A stretch of 64,000 nt of DNA from Mactromeris polynyma (lineage: Eukaryota; Mollusca; Bivalvia; Venerida; Mactridae): the NCBI GenBank assembly GCA_032209605.1, contig JASFXZ010000004.1, positions 33,328,401 through 33,392,400 on the forward strand, in the 5' to 3' direction. The notes beneath the pieces are model-generated. The model was not told the origin of the DNA and did not search any database. It saw nothing but the letters and a program-made list of their open reading frames with translations. The translations under genes were made by a program, and so were the position numbers. Positions within the stretch are counted from its first letter, which is position 1. Every line of letters begins with the position of its first letter. Positions 26,041 through 37,662 of the stretch are shown piece after piece.

Positions 26041-27549
26041 CACTGAGTACATTTAAAAACGCACACTTTCGAACCGACGATTTTTTGTATGTAATTAAAA
26101 CGTTTTGTTCTGTGATTTGAGTTTATAGACGCCATACTTCAAATCTACGGTTGAAAGACTTGGCAGGTTATATATATATATGAAAATCAAGGTCGTTAAA
26201 TATGCTCAACACATGACGATCAAAAACACGTTTAGTACGTGGTGACAATTTGCAATAAATAATCGAGATAATTTTGGCGGTTTTTTGAATGACAGTGTAT
26301 AAATACACAGTAAAAACACAATAAAGTTAAGTTCTCATTCGTGTGTCACTATGTCAAGACTTAGTAATGATGACCGAAACCAAAGTCCATTGGAATGTTC
26401 CTTTTAGGAAGTTAAAAAACGCCATAGCGCGACTGTTTGGATGTCACCATACGACAATTTCCCAACTCGTGGCTCGTTAACAGCATACTGGAGGGGTGCA
26501 GGACCAACCTCGACCTAGCAGACCACGTGTTACGACTCTGCGACAGAATATATGCATCTGAGGGTGTTAAACCAATTCATTAACTTCTTTTTTTTAAGTT
26601 CATTTCTTTTTTAGGGCAGTATACATCCAAACACAGTGCGAAGCCGTCTACGATCTGCAGGTTTGAAGGCAACACGGCCCACATGGCACAGCGACTGACA
26701 GCTCGACATCGACGGGATAGACTTCGATGGGCAAGGACATATTTTCGGTTTAACAGGCGGCAGTGGGGAGATGTCCTGTTTGCAGACGAATCTAGGATCC
26801 AGCTAAGCCGCGCAGACGGCCGGAAGCGGGTGTGGCGACGCCGAAGAGAGCGACATACAGATGCGTGTACTATAGACTTTAACAGGTGGGGTGGGTTTTT
26901 TGTCTATTTCTGGGCGGGCGTTACACAGTTTCACAAAACTCCATTGGTAATATTTGACAGAAATGTGAACGAAATTTCTATATTAACAATGTATTGGCAC
27001 AAGTGGTCGTGCCATTTTTTCAACAGAACTTTCCAAGGGAAGTGGCATTTTGCAACATGATGGTGCGAGACCACACACAGCCGTTGCGACACGTAACTTT
27101 CTGCACCAAAACGACATTCCTGTACTGGATTGGCCAGCGTTATCACCGGACATGTCACCAATAGAGCATGTTTGGGACGTGTTTATAGCCGTGAAAATCA
27201 CCCGGAAAATGCCGCTAAACTCCGCGAAGCATTGTTGGAAGAGTGGGACAATATATCACAGAGGTGCATCGCATCAAAAGTTTTATCTATGCGTCAAACA
27301 TGTCATGATTTGATTGCTGCACGAGGAGGCTACACACGATACTAATGATGTAAATTACATTTACTGACAGTATGTGTTTATGCATTCCTTTATGAATGAA
27401 CTGTTGATTGGATGTTCATGATCTTTTCACATTTGTTCATTAAAGGTTAAATTTACACTTTAACGGCGTATGGTTGTGATCTATTTTATGCGTTTGTAGA
27501 TATTCGATAAAATTCAATGCGTGCGTTTTTAAATGTACTCAGTGTTGTG
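26041..27549 (+). mobile_element. Tc1-like DNA transposon, about 1.5 kb
   Basis: Perfect 24-bp inverted ends at 26041-26064 and 27521-27544 (first 20 bases CACTGAGTACATTTAAAAAC). The right end carries five extra bases before the flank. TA lies on both sides (26039-26040 and 27550-27551). Sister units give the empty site: S1 reads GAAATGTATAATA near 13690 and S5 CATAAATGTATAATA near 46374. The interior holds a decayed plus-strand transposase. Confidence 0.9.
26351..27345 (+). pseudogene. Tc1-like transposase pseudogene (DD34E)
   Basis: Would cut and paste the surrounding element. Pieces in order: a start 'MSRLSNDD', then after a frameshift a helix-turn-helix 'AIARLFGCHHTTISQLVAR', a stop, and the linker 'SRPRVTTLRQN'. 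From 26683 the catalytic domain follows: 'FADES' with the first Asp, and 'WRRRRERH'. After another frameshift come 'QHDGARPHTA' with the second Asp and 'SPDMSPIEHVW' with the Glu 34 residues later. The C-terminus returns to the first frame ('CHDLIAARGGY'). At least three frameshifts and several stops make it inactive. Confidence 0.88.
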
Positions 27550-29165
27550 TATAATATTCTTTCTCATCTTTCAAAAGTGACAGCGAACGGTATAGGTGAT
27601 CGTATAAGATGTCTTGTAGTAAATCTACCAACAAGTATATATATATATTTCATTTCAGTCTCATTTATGTACAGTATAAATTATTAACATAGCAAAACTA
27701 CAGAGCCATTCTGAATATAATTATAACATACTAATATCAAAGTACAATACATATCAGATACGACACAATACTATTTACGAGATAAAACTATCATTAGAAA
27801 ATATAGACTACAATACACGATATCACTAAAATATTACAAAAATAAATGTCGTATTTATAATAATGTCTAGAAGAGACACAAATGCTTAATAAATATAATT
27901 CATTTATTTTGTTATTGTCCTTTTTCTTAATTTAATTCACTTAGTAATACGAAATATACGAAATATTCTTTACAAAAATTAAACAAAAACATTTCGAATG
28001 GAGATAATTGTATAATATGAAAAAACATTTCTTTAACTTACGGTTACCTCCCTTACGCTTTATATAAATGACGCATTTTTCCGGATTAGCTTAGAATTTT
28101 GCATTTTACTTTTGTAGTTTAGTTTTTAGTTATACATAAATCACGAGCTGCAAATGTAGAGCTACTTATGAAACCATGTCCACCAATTTAAATCGTCACT
28201 ATACAATGGTTGATCGATTCATAAACATATTAAAAATGACATGGCTTTTTACATGGTTTTCATTGGGTTTTGAGTTGTTTATGACATTAGTTGACCTGAC
28301 CAGTTTATCAAGTACTAACTCGCTCTTTCCCAACATACGACAATGTCCCCACACGAATCAGGGTACCGTTTCATTAACAGTCTTATCTTAACTGTTTTCC
28401 GAGGTTGAATTTCCGATTTAAAACTATATTTAAGAACTTCTTTCACCGTTGCAGAACCTTTCCATTAAGAATGATTTTCTTAAGATTTTCTTAAGGAAAA
28501 ATCGTAATCCAGTCTGATATATGACGTCATGCGCATTTACATTATAGATATCGATTGTGGCCAGATTTACGCAAGAACGCAAGAAAGTGTAACGTCATCT
28601 TAAAGTTTCGCAAAATATTAAGAAATTCTTAACAAAAAAAGCTTACTGAAATACTTTTCTTAGCAAAGAACTTCTTAAGAACTTTCTCAATCCAAGACGT
28701 TCGTTAAGTAGGTTAATGAAACACCGCGACCCAGAGGTTGGATACGCATAAACGTATCGAAATGTCACGAGAGGAAAATATATATATATAACCTGCCAAG
28801 TCTTACAGCCCTTGTCTCTAACAACTGAGCAACCCGGGAGAGCTTTTTTGTTATTGTTAAACTGAACATGCCTATATATTAATGAGTTATATAGACGTAC
28901 GATTATGACTGGGTCAAAGGCACGACTATGCAAACAAAATAACTTTCTTTTGGACTCTAGACAATGAAATGTAATACGGTGATTAACTACAATGTTGGGA
29001 ATTTAGCTTGGCTGTCGAATGTTTACAATCACGTTAATGTACATCCCCAAACTCTATATCGGACCAACTACTGGTCACATTGGGACTTTTTAATATTCCT
29101 GTATTCTCATCTGCTCCTCCATTGATTCCAATTTCTCTAGAACATGACACAACTTGGGAACAGAC

Positions 29166-31866
29166 TTAGACGATGTTATTGCGAACTGTCTTATCTAACG
29201 TTACGAATAAAATTAAATTACAAAATCCTTGAGCAGGGTCGCCAAACGCTTGCATATAAAAGAACACTTCGTTATCAATCGTCTCGCACAATTCGTGTTG
29301 ATTACAGTGTGTGATTTTCATGAAGAATCGAATTGTTCCCCAAATTCTGAGCACATATATCACAAACCACACGTACAGAAAATTCTGATCTTCGTCTCGC
29401 ACGCTTGGATGAATGTCTCTGAAGCTAACATTTCGATGATGCAAATGCTGTAAAAAAGACAATTTTCAATGATAAACACAAGATGTTTAGAAATTATAAC
29501 ATGGTTTTAAAGTCGTATGCATTTCAGAATAAATAACATACCTGACGACACGCACGGTATTGTATTGTCAAACAACGTAACGGTTTTCGATGTTCAATGC
29601 ATTGTTCAAACGGTCCAATAAAAAGCATTAGACGCAGTTGTAAAACGAGGCCTTTGAGGGATTTTTGCTGTAAACTTCAATTATATCCGTTTATAATACT
29701 TCAAGTAAATCCAGTAATTTCATTGGTGAAAGACTCGCGTAAAGTATTCTATATACACGGCGTTGACAGGGTATATGACGTTCGAACTAATTTCTCCTTC
29801 ATGCGCCGCATTACCATTTTTGCTGTGACGGCTCGACTTGAAAACTTTTATCGCTTGATGTCCGCAAGCTACTTGAAATTGATAATTGATCTTCATGCAT
29901 TGGTCAATAAATATTGAAAAGATTACACGTGTGCTTGTATTAACATTCAAAACGATATAATTCTTAAGGTTGGAGCCAAAATCAGGTCGATAAAGTCAAT
30001 GTTATCAGACGCTTGAACATAAGTTTTACAATTCAGTGCACGCTTAACCATGTGTATTGAGGTACCTTGTGGGGTATGCAATAAAGGCAATATACGTGTG
30101 AGTGAAATAAAAGACATTTGATCTATAGTTAGTTATTCCCGATAATAATTCGAACGAATGAGGTCCTACTGCTTACGCCAAGGGTTATATGGCACGCAGA
30201 CAGGTTATATTCCCCCATATACCCTGTCAACAACCTGTATAACTAATAATATAATTAACAATTTCATACTCGTATTATATATCGTAATGATTTTGTCAGT
30301 AAAGACAGTGATAAATGGATGTTGTAATCATTACGTCTGCATTTGTTGTGTTTGATTACTCTTCACTTTCGCATAAAAGGTTATTGAATACACAAGGTCT
30401 GACTGTTGATGATATGATGGTAAATTAGGTACGCTTCATATGACCATTATTTTTATGATAGAATACAGTCGTTATTGAGACAGCAAAAAGTAGTAAAACG
30501 ACAAACATTAATGATCTTTATGTTAACAAGAAATTATAACATTATACAGTAACCGTACAAATACAATTTACCAGAAACAATAGGATGCACAGGGTGTTAA
30601 ATTAGTTTATTCACACATTTTGAATTTAGAAGAAATGAGAATGATGCTGTGTACACTGTTTTGTTTGCATATTGAAAGACACTGTGTTTTCGTGAATATC
30701 TGTTTTATTTAGAACTCTCACATAGAATTAGGTCCATAGCGACAATTTAGACAAAAATCAATTTCAAACTTTGTAAATGATTTTTTTAACACCCTGTGTA
30801 CACAAGAAGAACAATTTAATAAATAATTCATAGTTTTTCGAACTATACAGTAGCTGCTGCTGGCATCGCATTATCTGTGTAGTTGTTGGCGTCATTCATG
30901 ATGATCTTATTTAACTGTTCCCAAATATACAAGGGCATTTTCCACCGGTAAACTTGAGGTCAATTCACACAAATGAGCCTCAACACGTACGACAGGTATA
31001 CGATATGAATTAAGAAATTGGATTTGATATTCAAGAAAACTAAAAAACTAAAAAAACATACCAGATATACTTTAAGCAGCACGTATAGAGAAGTTGTCAA
31101 CAAATAACACAGGATTTCCCAACCTCTACCAGTGACAAACATCCATATACAACGTGGTTTGGTTTGCTTTCATCAATCCAGCACCATGGACATGTACCGG
31201 CTGTACTGTTGCTAAAGTCTTCTTCAGTAAAATGTTTGCCTATCACATCAAATTCTCCGCCAGCAATTCCTATGATTTTTGCTGTAATAAAATTATAATC
31301 AATACCAAACAATTTACGATATTTACTAAATAGATATACATATGAGTTTCAATTGATAATCGTTTTTATGGAATCCGCTTTGGAAAAATAATTATGAAAT
31401 AATTCGAAGTCTTCGCCCTTCAATGTGTACTTTTCGTAGATAAATATATAATCAACGACATACAAAGCTTAGAGCGAGCATATTATAGAAAAACTTTTTA
31501 GTTGGTAACCATTAAACGTTAGAGTATCGCCTCTTAGCATCGCTTGAAGTAGTAATTACGTAAAAAATAAGCGCTATGACAAGACAAGACATTCAACATT
31601 TCTGAACATGATTAATGACAGACTTCTGTCACGATTCCAACAGAAACATTAACCAGGAATTAGCCAAGATAATACATTAGCTGCATAAACTAACTTCGAT
31701 TTAGATTCCCCATCAAAACGGTATACCACAGTAGAGAAAAGCAGGATTGCTATAGCGACGGTTAAGTTGAATGAAACGAGACTTGAGAATGTTGTCAAAT
31801 AACTTTGGAATGTGCAAACAGTTTGGAATGTATTAGTATAGCATGCGACCGAAGATATAAGGTATC
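29166..31866 (-). pseudogene. GPR157-like receptor pseudogene, copy B
   Basis: Recognisable exons 31866-31654, 31281-31062 and 29447-29166. Exon 1 is absent: upstream sequence jumps near 32205 to DNA that lies 1.5 kb further upstream in S1. Exon 3 has two extra bases (CCATATACAACG at 31143-31154 against CCATACAACG in the others), which shifts the frame after 'PNHVV'. Exon 4 has TAA where the other copies have AAA or AAG, after 'VRNNIV', losing the tail. The exon 2 donor is weakened (GTTAAT against GTAAGT). The remaining motifs ('CPWCWID', 'GWEILCY', 'RIWGTIRFF', 'GDPAQGFCN') are well preserved, so inactivation is fairly recent. Confidence 0.9.
30590..30796. mobile_element. TA-flanked MITE, ends CAGGGTGTTAAA (S3 copy)
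   Basis: 207-bp copy of the element described at 17305, with both ends intact (CAGGGTGTTAAA and TTTAACACCCTG). The left flank has drifted from TA to CA. Confidence 0.7.
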
Positions 31867-34800
31867 CTGAAAATATACCCAGTTCAAACATCATTCAAAC
31901 ATCAAGATCAAATATCAAAACAGAAGCCAAAAGTTAATGTTTGTATTGTAAATTAAACGAACGATTACAGCGGATTTTCTTTAGCTACAAATAGCATTTA
32001 ATGAACATAGCAAGTAACCAGTTTGATTCGATTATTGACAAACTATCCATGCGTAATTTATTAAGAGATCTTGCAACAAATGAGCCAGTTCGTGAAATAC
32101 AAATAATGTCAGGATTGTAAAACTCATTATTGTCCAGAAATGTCAGAAATAATTATATTCTAGAACCGTGCAAAATGCAAAGCGTCAATTTGTTGTGTAT
32201 ATTCCACTCTCACAGGGATAAATTGATTATTTTAATGATATGGACTGTGTAGGTTGTGTGTATAGTGTACACAACACTAGCCCAGAAATGTTACTTATTG
32301 AACGACCCTCGTGTCTGTTATCATTGTAAATAGTTAAAATTGATTACATCAATTATCAGTTATTATTTTCATAAAAGGACCCCACTAGGAAGTTATATTC
32401 CCATTGGTCAATATTGTTTGTAGTGTATTTCAATTTGATCCGTTTGTTTTATAATTATCTTGTGAATGATAACCGGTATTCATGATGTGTTGTGGTTTAC
32501 ACTTACTCCCTTTTCCGACAAACTCCTTTTGTTAGGTACATGAGTCAGTTGCCATGCCCAAAGTTTATAGTTTACAAAGGAGCACTTAACCGTTTTCTGG
32601 ATAACTGATACCTTTATCTCATAGCACAGATATGGGGACCACAGCGAACATACGCTTCACATGATCAACCTAACGGAAATGCACTTCTAGATCGAATTTA
32701 GCGATTGTGAGTGATCCATACAGTAAATTAGGAGAGTCATATAGCATAACTTACCATTCTTGTAGCAATCGATGGTTAAATAATGAGGCAAACATTATCA
32801 TAATCAACCAGGCGTAACAAAGATATGTTATCTTCAGTGACCGGATAAATGGATAACATTTTCAGAATTGCCTTCTGGGACAAGATATATATGATGTTGA
32901 CCGAACTCGATTACCGAGTCCTTCGAATGTAGAAGCTAGCATGATTTTTCAAGCAACATTTACCGGCAGTATTAATCATTTAAAGCCAATTTACTAAATT
33001 TGGCTGATATACTCAAGTCAAGATAAAATGAGCGCCGCTGTACGTGTTCTTTAAGGATGCCCACTCGTGAAATAAAAAAAATCCTTATAACTACGATTCT
33101 ATGATTCCCTGTTATTAGTTTAGAAATAAGTGTCATCAGGTAGTTTATGAGGACAAAAGTGTATGTTTGTATTTGAACTTTTTTGTAAAATTATATTTTA
33201 TCAACACACCTCAAAACGGCATTTTCTGACCCAACATCTGTTGAAAATGGGGTATGGCTTAAGAAATCATCATACATATTAATAAAAAGAGTCCAAACTA
33301 GTAAAAATACACTTAAGGAGCCAAGTAGTTATCAGTGCAGAAACAAAATAAAACATAAAATGTCAAAAGGTATGAAAATCTCTTCACATTTTTATTTCAA
33401 TTGTCATTTTTATTAAACAATACCATATCAAGAAAAGGGACACAAAATACATTTTATATCCAACCTTTTGATATAATAAACGTGCATAAATAATAAAAAG
33501 GATGTTGTATACCACTGATAATCTCATAGACAGTTATGTTAATTTGAAATAAAAATATAAAAAGGATATGTTTGTGTTCATATAAGTGAGTTATCATTTA
33601 AAATCTTTAACCTGTCAGCTTTTTAACATCAATTAACTTTTAATTAAGTGCTTTTGTAACATATATATAATAGTCACAGTAAGTTCAATTGACTGGTGCA
33701 CAAACACATTCAATACATCAATAATATATAATTGAATTACTATCAAATCATCATCTTACTGTGGATGAAAAATGCCAAAATATACTTAAAACCATGTCAA
33801 ATTACCCAACCCACTTTTTTACAATGGTAAGGGAACCCCAAAAGTTGCCCTTTGAATAGTCAAAAAGTTTTGAAAACGTTGCTGTAATAAAATCCTTTGA
33901 TGAATTTCATAAATCAGCATTTTAAGCTGTAGGATAGAAACTGTAACCATGGTAACAAAAATATCGTTTTGCAAGAATATGGAAAAAAAACACATAGTTT
34001 AGAAAATTAATGAATACATTTTTTTTGTACGAAGTGTTTAAAAAACATACACTTTGGGGGGGGGGGGGGTTGCTTACAGGCAACAGTTTTGAAAACTTTG
34101 AAGAAAAAACAACTTTTAAGCACCTATCTTAAAAAGCAACTTTACAATAGAACAGTTTCAACTGAATGATCTTAAAATTTAAAGACAAGACTATCTTCTG
34201 TGACAAGAAACTCAAAATATTGTTACAAAGTCTCTACATACATTTTAGTTAACTACTTTCTGAGCACATTTACTTCCTGATTCCTATCCTTAATGACAGT
34301 TACCAGGCAGGTAGGCACATGATTACCATTATTTAACTAGCTCGCGGCTCACCAACTGGTCATATCAGAACGGACCCCTTCTATAATTCTAACCTTCGAC
34401 TTCCTGCTTCCACTCGGCCACAATAGACAGTAACATTTCTAATCCAGATGTACATTTATTTCCATACAAATGATTCCTAGTTTACTGGTAGTTTAAATGA
34501 ATGCAAATCTGCATTAAAAATGAAGATACTGGAGTTAATATTGACAACAAAAAACAATATTGTTTCTTCAAAACATATATTCATTTTTGACTTACCTGAA
34601 GATTTCACATTGTAATACATGGAAACAACACAATTAATAAATATGAAGCTCACATACATGTCAATTTTAACATCAAATTGGTTTGACATCCGTATACAGT
34701 GAATGTATTATTTTGCCGACTGGAAAAGTACAGAACTAAATGTCAATGTTCAACAACAGACTGGATTGACATCTGTATTTGTTTCTAGACTTCAGTTATT

Positions 34801-36079
34801 CCTTGAAATACTCCGAAATAGAAGGAAATAAATAAGCATACATGTGAAACCTCAACAATAAGACATCATTGGTTCCAGAGAAAGTTGCATTTTGTTCTGA
34901 GGCAGTCTGATTATCAAGTTGAAATATAGAAGGAAAATAAAAACAACTGTCATATATATTACTCAGGTAGCATTAATTGATGTGGTCATAATTCCAGGAT
35001 ATTTTAGAGTAAGGTTTTACAGTACATCAACCACAGGAGTTTTAATATTCCTACATGACTGTGTAAACATGTAAATTAAAATTAACTTATACTAAAAATA
35101 GTTAACTTTGCTTGGAGTTTCACATGATGGGTTCAATTCCCTGCTCCGGCATGGATTGTTTTATCTTGATTTGGATTTTTTAAAAACAGACATATATATA
35201 GTTTATCAGCAGAAAACATTTATATATATGCTGTATATGCCATAGATTCATGACCCTTTAGAAGCATTCTTAAAGTTCATTCACTACACCGTTTACTTAC
35301 AATTTGTATTAATCAAAAACAACATTAATATAAACAATTACAATGTCTGAAGCAACATTTGTGTATGTTTTACTATGAAACATGTTATTTAATAATCTGA
35401 TTCATCCGTAAACTTTCTCAGTAAATTCACACGCTGCGGAATTTGCATCGTTCTGGTTTATTAACTCTAATGACGTAAAAAAGATGACGTAATATCATGA
35501 CGAAATATCATGCTTACCTAGACCTAAAAAAATAACATCGCTGTGTTTTTATTGCGACTTAATTATTTGCTGGCAAAATTATGCTTTACAATGCTCCTTT
35601 CGATTTTGCCAAAGAACAATGGTCTTGATCAAGTTGATGATTAATCTGTTGATGATTGGAAAACATGAGGACGTCATTCGTTCAAAGTGTTTCTATGCTC
35701 ACTAACCATCATCTCCGATTGCATCTATATTGTTGCAGTATCCCTTCTCTTCTTCTTAATCGGAACGATGCTTGTGAGTCGGTTTAACTGTTTTACGCTT
35801 TCGAAACCGTGCTTTTTGACGGAGGATGTCAATAACGCGAAAAGTGGTCTATGACGAAGGGAGGTCAATCTTGATGTCGCAAAAGTAAATGATACCGAAA
35901 TAAAAGTAAATAATAGCGGAACATGTATTAACAAAATGGAAGTGAATCCCTACAGTAACGCTGTTAGTTGTTTAATAACATTAATAGTTTATTGGGGCGA
36001 CTTTAACATCGTCCCACCTTTTACAACATATGCAAATGGGCTGCGCGAAAATATGCGCAGATGACGATAATACGTCAGG

Positions 36080-36260
36080 GGTGGTATTCACGAAACATCT
36101 TAAGTTTTACCTTAAGATTATCCTTATCCTTATTTTCTTTTCCTTACTTAAAGATAAGGAAATATTTAACCTAAAGATATTTCTTAGTGCCATTTAAGTA
36201 TTTCCTTAGCTAAGGAATTCTTAACTTTAAGGAAAATATCAATATCATCTAACGAAATTC
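36080..36260. repeat. CTTAAG-rich dispersed repeat
   Basis: Begins GGTGGTATTCACGAAACATC and is dense in CTTAAG, CCTTAAG and AAGGAAAT motifs that can fold on themselves. It resembles, in style rather than sequence, the CTTAAG-rich blocks in the receptor units. Non-coding. Confidence 0.4.
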
Positions 36261-36371
36261 TTAAAGTGGTTGTCATGCAGATTTGGAATTTCCACGTTTT
36301 AAAAATAGTAACGGAAGTTGACAAGTACGCGCGCGCGTCAAATGTCACGGTCGTCTGCAGTTTGTCAATAA

Positions 36372-37662
36372 ACACGGAAAAGGTCAGAGGAACAAGTTAA
36401 AAAACGAGCACCTAACTTTTCGATCTGCAATTGTTTGTTGTTGACCGCAGTAAACGGAAAGGGAAGTATATTGGACCCAAGACTCAGCAACTATGCTTAC
36501 ATTAAGCATAAATTTAAAAATAGTAAGTATTTTTCGTGCATTATGATTAATGTCAGTAATGAGATCAAAGTTGATGTTTTGCATATTTGCATGTTACCCT
36601 GATTAAAAATCGTTTTGAAAACTTTATTATATAATCCGATGTATTATGAAAATGATGGATTGTCTATGCGTGGATGATTGAAAACTCAAAAGACGTTAAT
36701 TTCATCAATTGACAAGTGTTGTGCGACTCGAACCCACTAGCCACAAACGCGTATAACTGTGTGCTCCATTGTAGTATGAAAAGGGGGCATATATATTTGC
36801 CCTTGTCCGTCTGTCTGTCCGTCTGTCCGTCCTTCCGTCCGTCACAAAATATTGTGTCACTCATATCTCCAAAAGTATATGAGCCAGAGTCATTAAACTT
36901 TCAGGAATGTTCACCAGCATGTGAAGTTGTGCACCTGGGGTTTCATGTTAGGCTGTGCCGGTAAGTGCAAAGTTATGGTCCTTGACTTAGTTAAAATATA
37001 GCCTTCAGATTATGCAATCTTGTGTCGTGCATATCTCCAAATGAATTAGAGTCAGAGTCATAAGACTTTACAAGAATGTTCACCAACCTGTATAATTGTG
37101 CACCTGGGGTTTCATGTATGGTTACGCCCAGTAAGTACAAAATTAGGGTCCTTGACTTATCACCATAATCAGTATTGTTGTTAACTTGGTAATTTGGATA
37201 CCTATTCACAAACTTTGCGCAGAATAATAGCATTTGCTTTTGCCAAAATACAAAGGCTGCAAGTGGGGGCATTTGAGTCCTATGGACACATTTCTGGTTG
37301 TACAATATTGTCCAATAGCTTGCTTTGTTTACAATAATCAAATATCTAGTATTAATATGCAGGCAACAGCTTTGCCTAGTATTTTAAGTATGTAATGTTC
37401 TAGTGGTACATACCAATAATGAGAATCATAATGATTTTAGTATATCTAGATTGACTTCCTGAGACATGTTTATAATGTTACATGTAATAGAATTTCCAAA
37501 CTTATTGCCAAAGTATTTTTTTCAGCTATAACTACATCATCTAAAAAGCAAGTCTGGAAAAGTATAACATACTTATTTTGTCAATCAGCTGAATTCAAGC
37601 GGAACAAACATGAAATATATAAGAAGTGGGATAACCTGGTGCAGAAGCACATGGCAATTTAA
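36372..37662 (+). pseudogene. Myb/SANT-like domain gene fragment, two exons
   Basis: Exon I 36372-36522 ends at a GTAAGT donor in phase 1. Exon II 37526-37662 follows a TTTTTTTCAG acceptor and restores the phase. The joined product begins 'TRKRSEEQVKKRAPNFS', continues with 'GSILDPRLSNYAYIKHKFKN', then 'KKQVWKSITYLFCQ', 'FKRNKHEIYKKWDNLVQKH', and stops at TAA (37660-37662). This is the pattern of Myb/SANT-like DNA-binding domains: a lysine-rich start, a central K..W..I helix and a terminal KW.NL helix. The frame is closed by TAA just upstream of 36372 with no ATG, and the first helix is poor in the usual acidic residues, so it is likely a broken gene. It lies inside the TTAA-flanked insertion and may be its accessory DNA-binding gene. 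Confidence 0.5.
36775..37180. repeat. CCGT/CTGT-headed mollusc-type repeat
   Basis: A pyrimidine tetranucleotide run (36799-36844, CCGT/CTGT/CCTT) leads into two copies of a roughly 180-bp unit. Each has CATATCTCCAAA, GAGTCA, ACTTT, GAATGTTCACCA and GTGCACCTGGGGTTTCATGT, then AGTGGTCCTTGACTT-like text. Copies are at about 36858-36990 and 37028-37165. The unit sits in the intron of the Myb/SANT-like fragment. Confidence 0.6.

Noticed and set aside
34056..34069. Run of 14 G, possible quadruplex
   Set aside because: A single homopolymer run without further G-tracts nearby; common in transposon DNA and its length is prone to sequencing error.
36991..37341. A 116-codon minus-strand frame
   Set aside because: Antisense to a mollusc-type interspersed repeat in the intron of the Myb/SANT-like fragment; no domain.
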